A DNA stretch of 64,000 bases from contig VXAA01005610.1 in assembly GCA_013399115.1 (NCBI GenBank), positions 44,171-108,170 on the forward strand, written 5' to 3'. Under the pieces are notes generated by a model. That model searched no databases. It was not told where the DNA came from and was given only the letters and a program-made list of their open reading frames with translations. Position 1 is the first letter of the stretch. The number at the start of each line of letters is the position of its first letter. The stretch is from Anseranas semipalmata. Its lineage: Eukaryota; Chordata; Aves; Anseriformes; Anseranatidae. Of the stretch, positions 21,401 to 33,185 are shown piece after piece. The position numbers and the translations under genes are program-made.

Positions 21401-22019
21401 CATCATCCAGCTGATGGAGCCAGGAGATCTGAGGTCTCTTTATGGCTTTTCCACTGCTCTGCTGCACAGCTCTGGCCAAACCACCCCCTCGCTGCTTGCA
21501 CTGCTTCTGGTCCCCAGAGCTTGCAGGTCTCCTGCTCGTAACTGCACCTTGCAGAATGGGACTGCCAAGCACTCCGATAACACGCTGGGTGTTTTAGCCT
21601 ATTGGCTCTAATTCACCAGTCACAGGCTTTCCTGGGTGAGCCCTCCTCCTCCTGAATATTACTGGACATGTTACAAGAAAAGAAAGTGAAATTAATCAGA
21701 CTTCACAATTTGGAACAGCTCATACTGCCTCGTCTAATTTTACTCTTTCCCAGGCCAAACCTACCCAGCCGAAGTACTTATTTAATTACTGTATTTTCTA
21801 TAATCATCCACTAGCAGCCCATAAATGCAAGTAAGACACCAGGCTCCAGTTAGCAGTCACCAGGGAATTACGATGTGCTTGAAACAAAGAATCACTTAAG
21901 ACCAGGATGGCTGGCACCCTTGAGACATCAGCTATTATCTAATTTTCACCTCTTTGGTAATAACCTCAACCTTTTCTACGAATGCAGAGAAAGCCCTAAT
22001 GCTTGAGGTGTGAGACACT
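18442..22019. other. Gene-free stretch
   Basis: Lower-GC DNA without recognised genes. The 20890-21240 segment is CpG-containing and carries a minus-strand frame of 117 codons that I do not recognise. TGATATTCAGATATCA near 20200-20215 is a small imperfect palindrome. Nothing else stands out. Confidence 0.5.
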
Positions 22020-22095
22020 AATAGCTTGATTCGGCCCTTATTTACACCAGTATAAGTGAGAAGCAGCTCCATGGAAGTCCACACAGACAAATAAT
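22020..22095. mobile_element. Ancient MITE-like repeat fragment
   Basis: The sequence TTCGGCCCTTATTTACACCAGTATAAGTGAGAAGCAGCTCCATGGAAGTC matches, with drift, an old palindromic repeat abundant in turtles and birds (recalled gist: TTTACACCAGTGTAAGTGAGA...AGCTCCATTGAAGTC). The family name is uncertain. A core-like word of the same kind lies at 45058-45071. Confidence 0.5.
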
Positions 22096-23008
22096 GTGGG
22101 GTCAGAAGCAGCTCCGGCATCCGGCTCTGCGATGCTGCCCTGTGCAGTGCTGGGAACTGCACCTTTAAGCAGATGAGCCACGGGAATAGGATGTTCTTTT
22201 CGCGGGGACAGGTTTACCAGCTGACAGCGGGAGCGAGCCCTACTTAAGGAGAAGCTGCTGGACGTGGCCCTTTCCAGCACCTGAGGATCAGCGCGATCCC
22301 AGAATGTCACACCCTCTGCGTAACTCATCAGGAGGGTGGAGGTAGGAACAGAAAGAGTTGAGCAATAACCAGCTGTTTCATTTTGGGAAGAGTTTCAGGA
22401 TTTTGAAATTTCTAACTCTTTCAGAAAGGAAAGAAAACAAAAAATGATGTTGACGTTTCCCACAATCCAAAGCTGAATAAACAGCAAAGAAGAAATCTCT
22501 CTCCCAACCCCATGCAGAAACCCAGATACTCGAGGGCTGTCAGAATATTTTGTTTCTGCAGAGTCTGTCCAAATTCAATGCCTGACTCCTTCTACATTGT
22601 GACATTTTCTTGTCTGGAATGATTTCTTCTCAAAGGTCATATGGTTTTGAAAAAACACATTCTTTTCAGCTTCTAGCACTTTTTGCATCATGAGGTTCTT
22701 AAAGACCTAGAGTTGGCTGAATCCTATTGATTTTCCTCAAGTTTTTGGGTATCTCTTGAGATAAGGCTTTCCACCTGAAGAAAGAAGTTGTCCAGGCATA
22801 CAGCCTAGGTCAGAAAGACTGAACATTTCAGATTGGGCCAGATAGTAATTGCCTCCAGCAGAGAGAAACATCTGAGTGTATTATTCAGCGCTGGGACAAC
22901 CATGCATTGCCAATGTGGTGCAGCAGCGTGCACGTGCACGGGTAATATAACCCTAGGATCATCATGCTCAACATTCCCAGTAGAAGCAGAGTATTCCCTT
23001 GTATTGGG
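22096..23008. other. Gene-free stretch left of LTR
   Basis: No exon recognised. The 22370-22480 segment (GATTTTGAAATTTC..., GACGTTTCCCACAATCCAAAGCTG) may be a worn LINE 3'-UTR-like repeat. A 14-bp perfect palindrome, CGTGCACGTGCACG, lies at 22927-22940. About 70 bp directly before the LTR could belong to the same element. Confidence 0.4.
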
Positions 23009-23672
23009 CTTAGGTGGCAAGGGTTTGGTAGTGGGGGGGCTGCAGGGGGCTGTCAGCTCCAGCTGGCTCCATAAAGGACCCACTGCTGGCCGGAGCCGAG
23101 TGACTCTGGTTGTGCCTCTGGGCGAGCACATTGGAGACAGGGAAAAAACTGCTGTGCCACAGCAGCTGGGAGAGGAGTGCCCTGCAGCCCATGGGTACCA
23201 CAGCGGAGCAGATCTCCACACTGCAGCCCCTGGAGGAGCCCATGCAGGAGCAGGAGGTCTGGTGGGAGCTGCTGCCCGTTGGGGACCCACGTTGGAGCAG
23301 ATTGGTCCTGAAGAACGGACCCTGTGGTACGGGCCGATATCGGAGCAGCTCCTGAAGAGCTGCTGTCTGGGGAAGCCCACGCAGGATCAGTTTGGGAAGG
23401 AGGAGGTGGAAGAGGCTGAATGGAGGGAAGGTGTTTTTAGTTTGCTTTTAGTTCTCACTGCTCTAGTCTGTTAGTAATAAGCAATAAACTACATTAATCT
23501 CCCTCCATTGAGTCTGTTTTGCCCGTGACAGTAATCAGCAAGCGATGTCCCTGTCACTATCTCAACCCTCAAGCCCTTTCCATCATGTTTTCTCCCTCTC
23601 TTCCTTTGAGGAAGGGGAGTGGGAGCACAGTGTGGCGGAATTTAGCTGCCCAGCAGGGTGAAACCACCGTGG
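23009..23672 (+). mobile_element. Avian ERV-type LTR, old copy
   Basis: A block beginning GGTGGCAAGGGTTTGGTAGTGGGG runs through repeated 'GGAGCAG...CCCATGG...' units, then GAAGGTGTTTTTAG, an AATAAA at 23483-23488, and a U5-like segment (GAGTCTGTTTTGCCCGTGACAG, ATCTCAACCC). In recalled avian genomes this arrangement is a common endogenous-retrovirus LTR family, probably ERVL-like; the family name is not certain. No gag, pol or env is present, so it is a solo LTR or a non-autonomous remnant. Open frames across it are not viral genes. Confidence 0.65.
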
Positions 23673-23725
23673 CTCTTAATATGGCTTTGAGGGATCTCAC
23701 CTGGAATGCAGTATATGATTTTAAT

Positions 23726-23751
23726 CACCCCTGATCAAGAAATCAGGGGTG
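23726..23751. repeat. 10-bp perfect hairpin beside the LTR
   Basis: CACCCCTGAT (23726-23735) and ATCAGGGGTG (23742-23751) are exact complements with a 6-nt loop. It lies about 55 bp after the apparent LTR end. Confidence 0.85.
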
Positions 23752-24644
23752 GAGAAGCACCACCAGGGCAATCAGAGGAATGGAGAGCCCTTCTTACAAG
23801 GAAGAGGCTGGAAGACCTTGGCTTCCACAGAGATAAAAGGGCACGGTCTTGTTCTGTCTGAAGAGACGCACTGCCTAAATAGCCACAGGGTGGAAAAGCA
23901 ATGTGGAATTGAAGGACACTGTTGCTACAAGGACAAGTTTGTATAAGTTGGACATTAATAAATTTAGGCTAGAAACTAGCAGGTTCCTTATCAGCCACTT
24001 TGCCTTTAATGTATGTGAGAAATGTAAAGGGTGGTGTTTGTTTCACCCAGCTTTAGATGTTCAGAGTAAGGATGTCTGCATCTGGGAGCGGAGCACCTGG
24101 GGCTCTGTCTACAGTCCAGAGAGAGAAATGGGCTCCGGTAATTCCTCCAGCCTAATGCAGGCGCCATGCTCAGGGAGAGCTGAAGCCCTGGAAGTGCTGA
24201 TCCCTTGCAGCTGCCTACAAAGGCAGGCAGGGTGACTCCCGAAGACATGGAGATGTGCAAAGAAGGGAGGTGAATCCAGGCCTGGTATCTCCCAGCAGGT
24301 GACTGGAAGGAGAGGGAAGAAAAGCCTGATTCATTCATTTGCCCCGTGCCTTTTTCTGCTAAACACAGCTGCCTCTAGCCCTATGCCAAGCAGACATGGT
24401 GGGGATGTAGCAAAAATAACAGCTGCCAAAGGACTGAAAAGTAATTTGTTGGGTAAAGATGGCAGGTCGGGGCACCCTCTCCTGCCAGCAGAGCTTCTCT
24501 GCACCACCTCTCCCTTTCTGAGGGCACATTCCCACTGCCAGCATCTCCCTCCAGATCTCCAAACAATGCAACACATGCACAAGACATAAGTGAGGAGCAG
24601 CACAAGCTCCACTGTGCCCGATGCCCACTGCTGAGGTGTCCCTG

Positions 24645-24645
24645 N
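24645..24645. other. Unresolved base (N)
   Basis: A single ambiguous base in otherwise continuous sequence. It interrupts the minus-strand open frame over 24359-24727 with an unknown residue. It indicates a low-quality or polymorphic site in the assembly. Confidence 0.95.
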
Positions 24646-27464
24646 CTGAGCAGAAAGGGGAAGGCCTCTGCTGGCTTTTTAAGGAGAAAAAGGAAGGGCT
24701 CAGCATTGTAAGGACAAGAAACCCCAAGGCATGCAGACTATTAGCTCAGCAGACCTGTCTTCTTCCTAGCCAGAGAACTGGAAAAATTGCAGATGGCTGA
24801 GACCTGGGAAGCTTTCTTCCAAACCCTTGCAAGGGAGTGGAAAAGGTCCCTAAAGCCTTGCAGATACTGTCAGGACAACACTCCATGCTGCCTGGTGCCA
24901 GGACGATGCACGAACCCTCACCTGCCTTCTCCTGAGCCCATGGCAAGCAGCCATCCCCAGAGAAGTGCCACATTGCACACATGCAGGTGTCACCAAGCCA
25001 CTTCATCCTGCGCAGAACGAGTTCACAGGCTTGATGCAATCTCCAGCGGGCGATCAGTCCGTGGCAGCATTCCTGGGCATGGAGTCATGGGGTGCTCACA
25101 CAAGGCCATTGGAAGAGGGCACCCGGCGTGGGTGAGCGCGCGTGTGCTGGGGAGTGGAGCCTCGCGTGTTTGTACGCGGGCAGAAGGCAGCTTCGCACAC
25201 ACCTGCAATCGGATGCATAACATCCTCCCTCTTGAGAGAAAGGTGCTGGTTAAGAAGGCTTTGGGATGACTTGGGGAAGGGGTGCCTGGTCCAGCTCTGT
25301 CCCAAAATACCTGGGTGATCCCAGAAGCATCATTCGTGCTGCCTAACGCAAGCACCTCATCTGAGGAGTGGGATGGGAACACAGACTTGCTTGCACGCTT
25401 CCCCAAAACCCCTTCTGTAGTCAACTACAGGAAATCAGAGAAAACTCCCATTTCATTAATTTAGCAGCAGCCAAGAGGAGTTTGAACAAGTGGGAGATAT
25501 TAACTTGGTCCCGATTTCAGAGCTGGGCATATCGTCGTGTTCATGAGAAGCTGAATTTGGGCCCTAATTCACCCAGCTCAAGCAGGATTCCCACAGATGT
25601 TATTGAAGCTGTACCCCCTAGATACCACCAGAGAGCTGAATCCAATCCATCAACTGTTTTCCTAATTAAGTAAAACAATCTCACTAACCAGCTTTAATAA
25701 CAGCACACTTTGTGACCCCTCTGCAGATGGACAAAGCTGCCTACAGAAGTTAGTTTACTGAGAGACTGAGCAACACAAAACACCTGTGGTGGGTCAGAGG
25801 ACTTAACACCAGCTCATTAATTTTATGCCCATGCACTTGCCACCATTTCATTTTGCATGATTATTGGGCCCCCAGATTTTTAGGAAGCTTGGTTCCCACT
25901 GAGGTTTTGAAGAAGGAGATGCAATTCATCAGGTGCATTTTGAAAAACATGATGGGAGTTGCCAGGACCCAAGCTCTTTGGAAAACCTGGTCCCACCTTG
26001 AAAAACCAGCTCCAATCTCCTGAAAATCTGGTCCACACAAAGCAACAGTGGCTTTTCCCCTTGCAAGGCGCTCCGTGGCAAAGCAGACTGTCTGGCCCCC
26101 TGTGTCTCCCTGCCAGAATTAAGCCTTCAAAGTTGATCTAAAAAAGTAATTTCTAGCCTGACAGATAAGGAGTGTGAAAATGCCACAGGGAATGATTGGC
26201 ATATGCCTGGTGTCTCCACTGGAGCGAGGTTAGCTTTAATTACAGACTGGCCTTGTGGCAGTACCTGTCAGATGACTCACTTCCATCACATCCCGCGAGG
26301 TTTCTCCTTTTCTCTCTCCCCTTGCACCTCTCTCCACTGGGCTCTTTCATCAGATGCTGGCTTGCTGGCTTCCTTACAAGCCTCAGGGCATTGAGTCACC
26401 TGCCATCAGGCAGGAACCTGGCAAAAAGCACCTCATGGTCCACCTGACACCAGTGGCATGCGCCCATTCAGCTCCACCACTGGAAGGGTCCCTGCTGGGG
26501 ACAACTGAGGAAACAACAGACTCACAGAGGAAAATGAAGAGGGGAAGGAGCCCGCAACCTTTACCAATGCAACTAGAGGGGTTTCTTGCCTGAAATAATT
26601 CAATACATGGGTCACAAAGGGGCAAAACGTACCTGGAGCTGATGGGAAATCTCCAAGAAGCACCCTCATGTTGCCAGTTCATGGCTTCTTCCTCCTACCT
26701 CTGTGTGACAAGTAACACACTGCAAATCATTGCGGGTTTTTTTGTGCAAGATTCAGCAGAGAACCTAATATTATTGCTACTTTTTTTTTTTGGCTCAAAC
26801 TTTTCCTATTACAGCCCCTGGCTATGGCAATACAAGTTGGCATTTTGGGAAGGAAGAGAAGGTCCTGTCTTGAAGACAATCACTAGCTGTGCTATAAAGG
26901 GATGAAGCTCTTATTTCCTTATGGGAAGATGCATGAAGGTGTGTAGGGAAAAGGCTTTGACCTGCTTGGATAATTCTGCCCAGGCACCTCAAAGAAGTAT
27001 TTTAGGAATAAGCAGGGACTTCTATACATAAACAAAGAGAACTGCTGGTAGGAAATTCTGCTTAGGTGGTTGGAAAGGATAGGGATTTTGAGAACTGCCA
27101 AGCAGGAAGCAAAGTTAGACCTTGCAATGACCAAATAGGAAGAAGATTCTGCAGGTATACCATGGAGAAAAAGAAAAAAAAAGAAATAAAAAACACACTA
27201 ACAAAAGGAGAATTGGAATCACAGCACAAAGAGGAGTAAAGGATAGAGAACTCAGGTCTCATACCTAAAAGTCAATAGTTTACATCAGTAAGGAAAACAT
27301 TAAATTAATTCTGTGAAGGAAAAAAAAAACGTGAATGGATGTATGGAAATTGAAGCAATATTCAGTTTGCAACTCTTATTTCAGGAGGAAAATCCATTGA
27401 TGGAGGCAAACACTAGCCTATTATCAGAAGAATAACCCAAAACAGCGTAAGAAAAGGAAATTGG

Positions 27465-27925
27465 AATAACATGCAACACGGAAAGATGGTGCCAGACTTA
27501 CCAGAAAGCTTTGATAAAAAAATCACAGACTCTAGTCAAAGGAAATGCAGACGAGCTCATCTAGACCACAGTGAACAGGGCAATAATTGCCACATGGCTT
27601 TGCACCAGCTGAGTCAAAGATGGAGATTAGCACAGAAATTCTGCCACGGACATGGAAGGGGCCAAAAGTGAGACAAGAGGGAGTGGTGGGGAAGGAGTCT
27701 CGGGAGGAGGACTTGCCAGTGAGCTCTTCAGGAAGAGATCTTGGGAGAAATCCTCTCTAATCTATCATTATTAATGGCACTGACCGAGGTAAAAGTACAA
27801 CTTGTTGATGACGCCATGGGAAGACGTCTGGGAAGAGCTGACTTGCCATCAGAGATGGGAGTTCAGACCAGGACATGTAGAGAAAAGGAGCACAGAGACT
27901 CGATCTTACAGGACAAGAGAACAGT
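27465..27925 (+). mobile_element. CR1-like LINE reverse-transcriptase remnant
   Basis: Successive words match the CR1 reverse-transcriptase gene at nucleotide level with heavy drift: CAACACGGAAAGA...GCCAGACTTACC; GTCAAAGGAAATGCAGACGA then CATCTAGACCACAGTGAACA; CCACATGG; ATTATTAATGGCACTGACC; and TTGTTGATGACGCCATGG, which corresponds to the FADD motif region of the family. Stops and frameshifts are frequent, and no long frame remains. Sequence to about 28230 may continue the element but was not confidently matched. Confidence 0.55.
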
Positions 27926-29551
27926 TTGATTTTCTGACCTGAGCAAAGCGAAAGTTGAAGGAGGACATGCTACAAGGCAGGTCAAAGTTTCAAAAAGTGA
28001 AGATGCTCAGAGAAGGAATTGTGGAATTGTTTAATTTTAAACAAACTAGGAGGTGAGACCAAAGAGGGGTGCAAGTCGGAGGGAGCCTCTCTGGTGCAGA
28101 AGTTTCTGAAAGGAAATGGAGAAAGTCTCCATTACCCAAGATATTTTCAAGGGAGACTGAAAACTATGCAAAGGATCAATCAGGAAATAACGGCCCTGAT
28201 ATAGAATAGGATAGATAGAAAGTGTTTTTTCCTTTCAACAGTTTCTCATTTTGCTATTTATTCCATTTCATAAAACCCAATGATCTACCTAAGTTAAACA
28301 TTTCAATATTATTGAATGAAGATCATTTTCACTGAGCCAATTTTCTTTTCTGCAATTTTGTTTTTACAACAGAAGATTCTAGACTTTTTTTTTTTTTAAA
28401 TCTAGGAGTATTATTCAGACAGCAAATCCATTTCCCTTTGAGGTCCTCTCCAGGACCCTGTCTGTTGTGCTAACAAACATCCCAAGAGAATTTTCCACCT
28501 TCAGAAAGGGAGAGGATTTCAGCCTATTTTCCTAAACGCCAGTTCTAGGTGGGCCTGATCCAGCACCCTGATAAGCTGGGAATGCAATGGCTTCCAGTCC
28601 TGCCAATACCCAGACCAAGTCAGATTTTTTTTCCTGTTCTAGCTGAGAGGTTTTTTTTCCTACTCTAGGTTGAACCCTAGTCCTGTTGAAGCTGGTGGGA
28701 TGTTTGCCACGGACCTCAGCAGCACTAGTTTGGCCGGTTATTTCTTTTGTTTTTCCCCCTCTTCTGAAAGGTCAAGAGTCAATGGGAAACAGATCCCCTT
28801 GGCGCACAGCAAACAAGAAAAATGAGAAGCACATGTTTCCCACTCCCAGAGGTACACATGGCACTGGTCCCTTCGAGGAGTTCGTCTCCTCCGTTCCTCC
28901 CAGTGAAGGAATGGCAAATTCCTTTGAGACCGACCCTCCTTTGCACACTCCCATTGCTGTCCCCAATCTCCCTTTCCATCTGCCTTCCCTCTTGTCCCAG
29001 GATTGGAGCTTAAGGGCAGCTCAGCTCCAATTCATGTCCCCAGCGTGACTAGATCTTCTCGAGAGCTCCCTTTTCACTCGGATCCCAAGCACTTTGGAAG
29101 AAGCTGGTGTTCCTCCTCGAGAGCTGGGTTTGCAGGCTCCTCGGTGGGAACTGAGCCCTGGAAAACTTCTTGCTTGCAACTCCCAGCTACTGGCGCTGCC
29201 ACTTGTCTGCTAACGCATCTGACGCTGCCAGAGCGCAGACTGGTTGGTGGGATTCTCCCACATCCATTGCTATGGAATTAAACAACTGTGCAAGCCCATG
29301 CTCTGGAAAGTCATTGAGTTCCTGCACAGTTTTATTGAACACATAATAATCCCCTTCCCACAATAGTTGACAGCAAAACATCTACTACCATGGAAGCAGA
29401 GCCAAGGCCAAAGTATCAGATCTAAACTGAGATTAATTAACATCTCTTCAGTGGCTGCTTTGTCCAAGGCTAGGGAGACCCTGTGTGGAGACATGGAGCA
29501 GCACAAGCTCGGCAGGTCCATGTGGGAGGAGAGGAGAACCACAGAACTCAC
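27926..29551. other. Gene-free, repeat-eroded DNA
   Basis: The stretch 28380-28400 is T-rich. GGGCCTGATCCAGCACCC near 28550 and the 28680-28722 segment look like old repeat debris. No exon or RNA gene recognised. Confidence 0.45.
28680..28722. mobile_element. Possible ancient interspersed repeat
   Basis: GTTGAAGCTGGTGGGATGTTTGCCACGGACCTCAGCAG resembles the recalled sauropsid repeat gist TTGAAGTCAATGGGAGTTTTGCCATTGACTTCAGTGG. Together with GGGCCTGATCCAGCACCC about 120 bp upstream it may mark one decayed element. Confidence 0.35.
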
Positions 29552-29634
29552 CTGCACGCAACTGCCTGCTGAAGGATGCCCCGAGTGTTTTGCACAGCTG
29601 GGCGGAGCTGGATGGAGTTTTTGGTTCAAAAGCT
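29552..29634 (-). other. Candidate 83-bp minus-strand exon
   Basis: On the minus strand the acceptor tract CTGCTTTTTTTAACCAG immediately precedes 29634, and a consensus donor, GTGCAG|GTGAGT, follows 29552 (GTGAGT complement at 29546-29551). Two of three frames are open across the 83 bp. The translations are not recognised. It has the best-matching paired splice signals on the minus strand, but with 64 kb scanned by eye chance pairs are expected. Confidence 0.2.
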
Positions 29635-30298
29635 CTGGTTAAAAAAAGCAGAAAAAATCTAAAGTATTTTTGGTTGAAATTTCTGTTTAAAAAGCAACGT
29701 AAAACCAGAATTGTAATCCTTCAACTTTGACTTTTTTTTTCCTGTTTCAATTTTATCGCTAAAATTATGGCAGAGATGGGAAAGGGGGAACAGTAAAGAG
29801 ACACTAAATACTGGTACTGAAATACTTGGCTTCAGTTTTAAAAAAAATGGGTAAGTTGCATTTTGCTTTTATATTTCAAACAGAAATTACACTTCTTGTG
29901 GAAAACTGTCATTTTCAATAGACAACCAAAGCTAGTTTTGGGTGCAAGGAACATATCAAAGACAGGCATCAAAGAAAAGAGTACTAAACTAATCTTTTCT
30001 CTCCATTCCACCGAAACTAAAATTTATGTAGGGGAAAAAAAATAGGAGATTTCTCACATAAAGTTAAATTTTTACGATGCCAGGAACCAGAGGACTTTCA
30101 GCAAATACACCAGACATTGCCAGGATCTCGACAGCCCAGCAAGTGATAAAACCACAGAAAATTGGAACAAACTTTGGTGCCATTTATCACTGCACCCCTG
30201 GAGCAACTGCTACAGGATCCCCCGGAAGGCAAATGCTTTAAAGGCAATACTTTTCAAAGGCGTTATGCTTTCATGCTGTCTCCCGCCTGTCCCTCCAG
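29635..30298. other. A/T-rich possible LINE 3'-UTR debris
   Basis: Words such as GGTTGAAATTTCTGTTTAAAA and GTCATTTTCAATAGACAACC resemble A/T-rich tails of old sauropsid LINE copies. The rest is featureless. A donor-like ATGG|GTAAGT lies near 29850. Confidence 0.3.
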
Positions 30299-30334
30299 AA
30301 GATGCCTAAATGATTAAACCAGATTCCTGAAAAG
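30299..30334 (+). other. Candidate 36-bp noncoding exon
   Basis: The acceptor tract TGTCTCCCGCCTGTCCCTCCAG ends at 30298 and a consensus donor, AAAAG|GTGAGT, starts at 30335. The 36-bp interval contains stops in all three plus frames, so it could only be a UTR or noncoding-RNA exon. Both splice signals are strong. No transcript evidence is available. Confidence 0.2.
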
Positions 30335-33185
30335 GTGAGTCAGGCTCACAGGACTGCAGATGAATGTTATGGGGGAAGCACCATCATTTTTTTCCCTTTG
30401 TGTCTCCACGCTGAAGAGCTCCAACGCTGCTTTGCCGACGAAGAGCACAACACATCTGAAGGAGAAGCCTGCAGAAGCAGCGGGTGATGGGTCAGCACTC
30501 TGGCATCTCCTCACAGATTGCATTTAGGAATGTTTTAAGCCAACACAGTGACACAGATCACAAAGTACCTGACCTATTTCCCCTTAGGCTCAATGTCAGA
30601 ATCACCTAAAGAACCAATGGAGATGTTTAACCTGAATAGCTTTGGCAATACCCACAAAACACCTGATCTTAAGTGGGTCGCATCCTCAGAAGAAACAGGG
30701 AATGGGTCCATATCAGGACCTTCAACCTAGTTGCCCCGATGCCAGCACAAAATTCAAACTCCCATCATATGCCATTGCAATAAATAAATCCCACCTGAGA
30801 AACCAGGACACAAGCAAGGAGACTGTCTCATACTCAGCAAAGCAGCTATCCTGCATGAACTGAGAGGGGCAGGCAGCAGTTCCCCAAACCAGTCCAGCCC
30901 TTATCTGTGTTCCCAGGAGCAGGAGACAACTCTTGAACCTAATGTAGTAAGATGGAGAGGAGGGGATGGGAAGCAGACAAGTGGAAAAAAAAAAAAGAAG
31001 GAAGCTGTAGCATTTTCCATTTCTACTCATGCTGCTGAAGTGGTAATCCTCTTTTGCAACGAGCAAAGCAGCCCAGGCACCATTCAGATCTGCCTGTCCT
31101 AAGCAGGCAGAAGTGGCAACCTTCCTCTGATCTCCTTCCCCCTCACAAAGGTTTGTTCGGATACTGTGAAATTCAGAAACAAGCTAAGGAGATGCAGTGC
31201 TTGTGCTGGAACACCACTTCTGGTGTCTTTAGAAGCTGTGATTTTCCTCTGCAGACATCAGGAGTGGGAGCCTTTAACAAAAGCTGAGATTTTTGATGTG
31301 TTCACCCAATTCCAAGAACTAGGACTTTTAAAAAAACCAAGTACAACACAGTACGAATGTGATGAGACAGAGCTAAAATCATGAAAGTTTGCAACGCTGG
31401 TGTTGAAAGAGGAGCCCTTTGTATGTTAATGATCTTTCCCCCTTCTGTGCCCAACCGCTAAAGGGCGATTCAAGCGCTCCCAGTGCTGAGAAGATGGGAA
31501 ATTAAACATGTCCAAGGACAGCCACATATTCTGGCACGTTGTTAAAACCTGCCCCACCCCGGGAGGCCACCACGAGGGAGTTGTGTTGCTCCAAGCCTCC
31601 TTCCTCTCCTGTCTCCAAAGGAGAGGGAACAGATACTTCACAGCAATTTCTGGACAACTGTGACACCAGAAGGGCTTCAAGATGCTCACGGAGGAAAGGG
31701 CTTGGATTTCACATGGGCTTGGTGCAAGAAGGACCCCAAAGCAGTGTCACACATAGAGACAGCTTGCGGTGCTGTCACTTGTCCTGGATCCCTCCTGTCG
31801 TTCACCAGTGAGGAACAGGCTACACGCACCCACACCCTGCCCTAGCTAGCCCTCGTGATTTGGAATTAGTGGTTTTGCTCTGCTTTGCTGCTCCAAAAAA
31901 AGCAAAGCCCAGACCATTTTGCTCATGGTTAGAACAGGCTGACATTTGTTCCCCACTACCAGCTCTCCTGATGATCTCACGTGCTTGGAGATGGGGATAT
32001 ATTCAGCCACAAGGTGTTCCCTTAAATCCAGGCGGCTTCCAAGACAAGGATTATCCCCACGGTGCTTCTCACTGACAGATCACCTACTTTTTCTCCTGCT
32101 CCTGTGGATTTTGGTGTCAAGCAAGACCAGACTCCCTCCACAACACATGAGCAACCTGCCTTGAGGACAGCTGGGAAGCCAGAGACCTGCATGTTATTGC
32201 CAGCTCCTCCACGTTGTGCAATCTTATGCAAGATGCTTATTCCTCAGGTTCCTTTTCTGCATGAATACAGACACGTGGGGCCCCTTCCCCTGCTCAGCAC
32301 AGCCCAGAGAGCAGTTCGGCATGGTGGGAGCACCTCGGGATGTCCAGAGCGGCGAGAGCTTTCAACTGCAAGTCTGGCTGCAGTGCCATCATCTCCAGAG
32401 AGTTCCTCCTGCTTCCTCCAGCGTCAGTGAAATTGCAATCAGGCCCTATGATAAAATAAGTAGGACTCCACACCCACAGGAGTTACAGCAAGGCAGTACC
32501 ACGAGCATGGGCTTTGGAGACACCAGTGGTGCATTCCTTCCCTTTTCCCACTGCAGTCATCACAAGAGTGAGCATAAACGGTAGCTCTAAGCCTGCTTTT
32601 AATTTGCGCAGCAAGCCTAAGAACGAACCCCTTTCCTCTGGGCTTGTTTGTCAGAGCCCATACAGATCGCTGGGTGGTTTCTCCCCACCTCTGTAATTTT
32701 AGTGGGGACCAAACAGTCGAAATGAGACTCCAGGCTTTTCAAACCACAAGCCCTACAGTAAATAAGAGTTAAAGGCATTTCCAGGCATGTCTATCAATTT
32801 TCTGGTGACTGTTCTATCCTTGATGTTTTTTTCTGTCAGACGAGCTCTCTGCCCAGCTTCAAATGCACAAATAGGTCCCCGTGCAAATTCTTCCATGGGC
32901 TTTCGGCATGAAGTTTTGCACACTCCTGAAGTGTCCTGTTTGACTGGGAGGTGGAAAAGGAAGAGGTGCCACCAGGTTGATTTTGAAGCAATAAGTGAAT
33001 TTCAGTTGCATTTTACTATGTTAGATTATTATAAAGTCACACCGCAGAACTGATCCTTTGTGAAGTTTCACATGCATTATTAGGACAGTGGAGCCTTGTC
33101 CAAGTGTTATTGCTTCTTACAATACTGCCAGTATAATTTTGGCTTATTTGATGGTAGAGAGCAAAACTCCTTCCCCCTAACTTCA
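30335..33185. other. Gene-free stretch
   Basis: Mixed DNA with no recognised exon or transposon. Several short open frames overlap on both strands without domains. Confidence 0.5.

Larger units (their letters stand above)
23673..27464. other. Gene-free stretch
   Basis: Lower-GC DNA with no recognised exon. The segments 25690-25890 and 26150-26280 have mixed composition with TTTAATTACAG, CATTAATTTTATG and TGACTCA-type words and could be regulatory. An unresolved base lies at 24645. T- and A-runs occur at 26780 and 27170. Confidence 0.5.
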
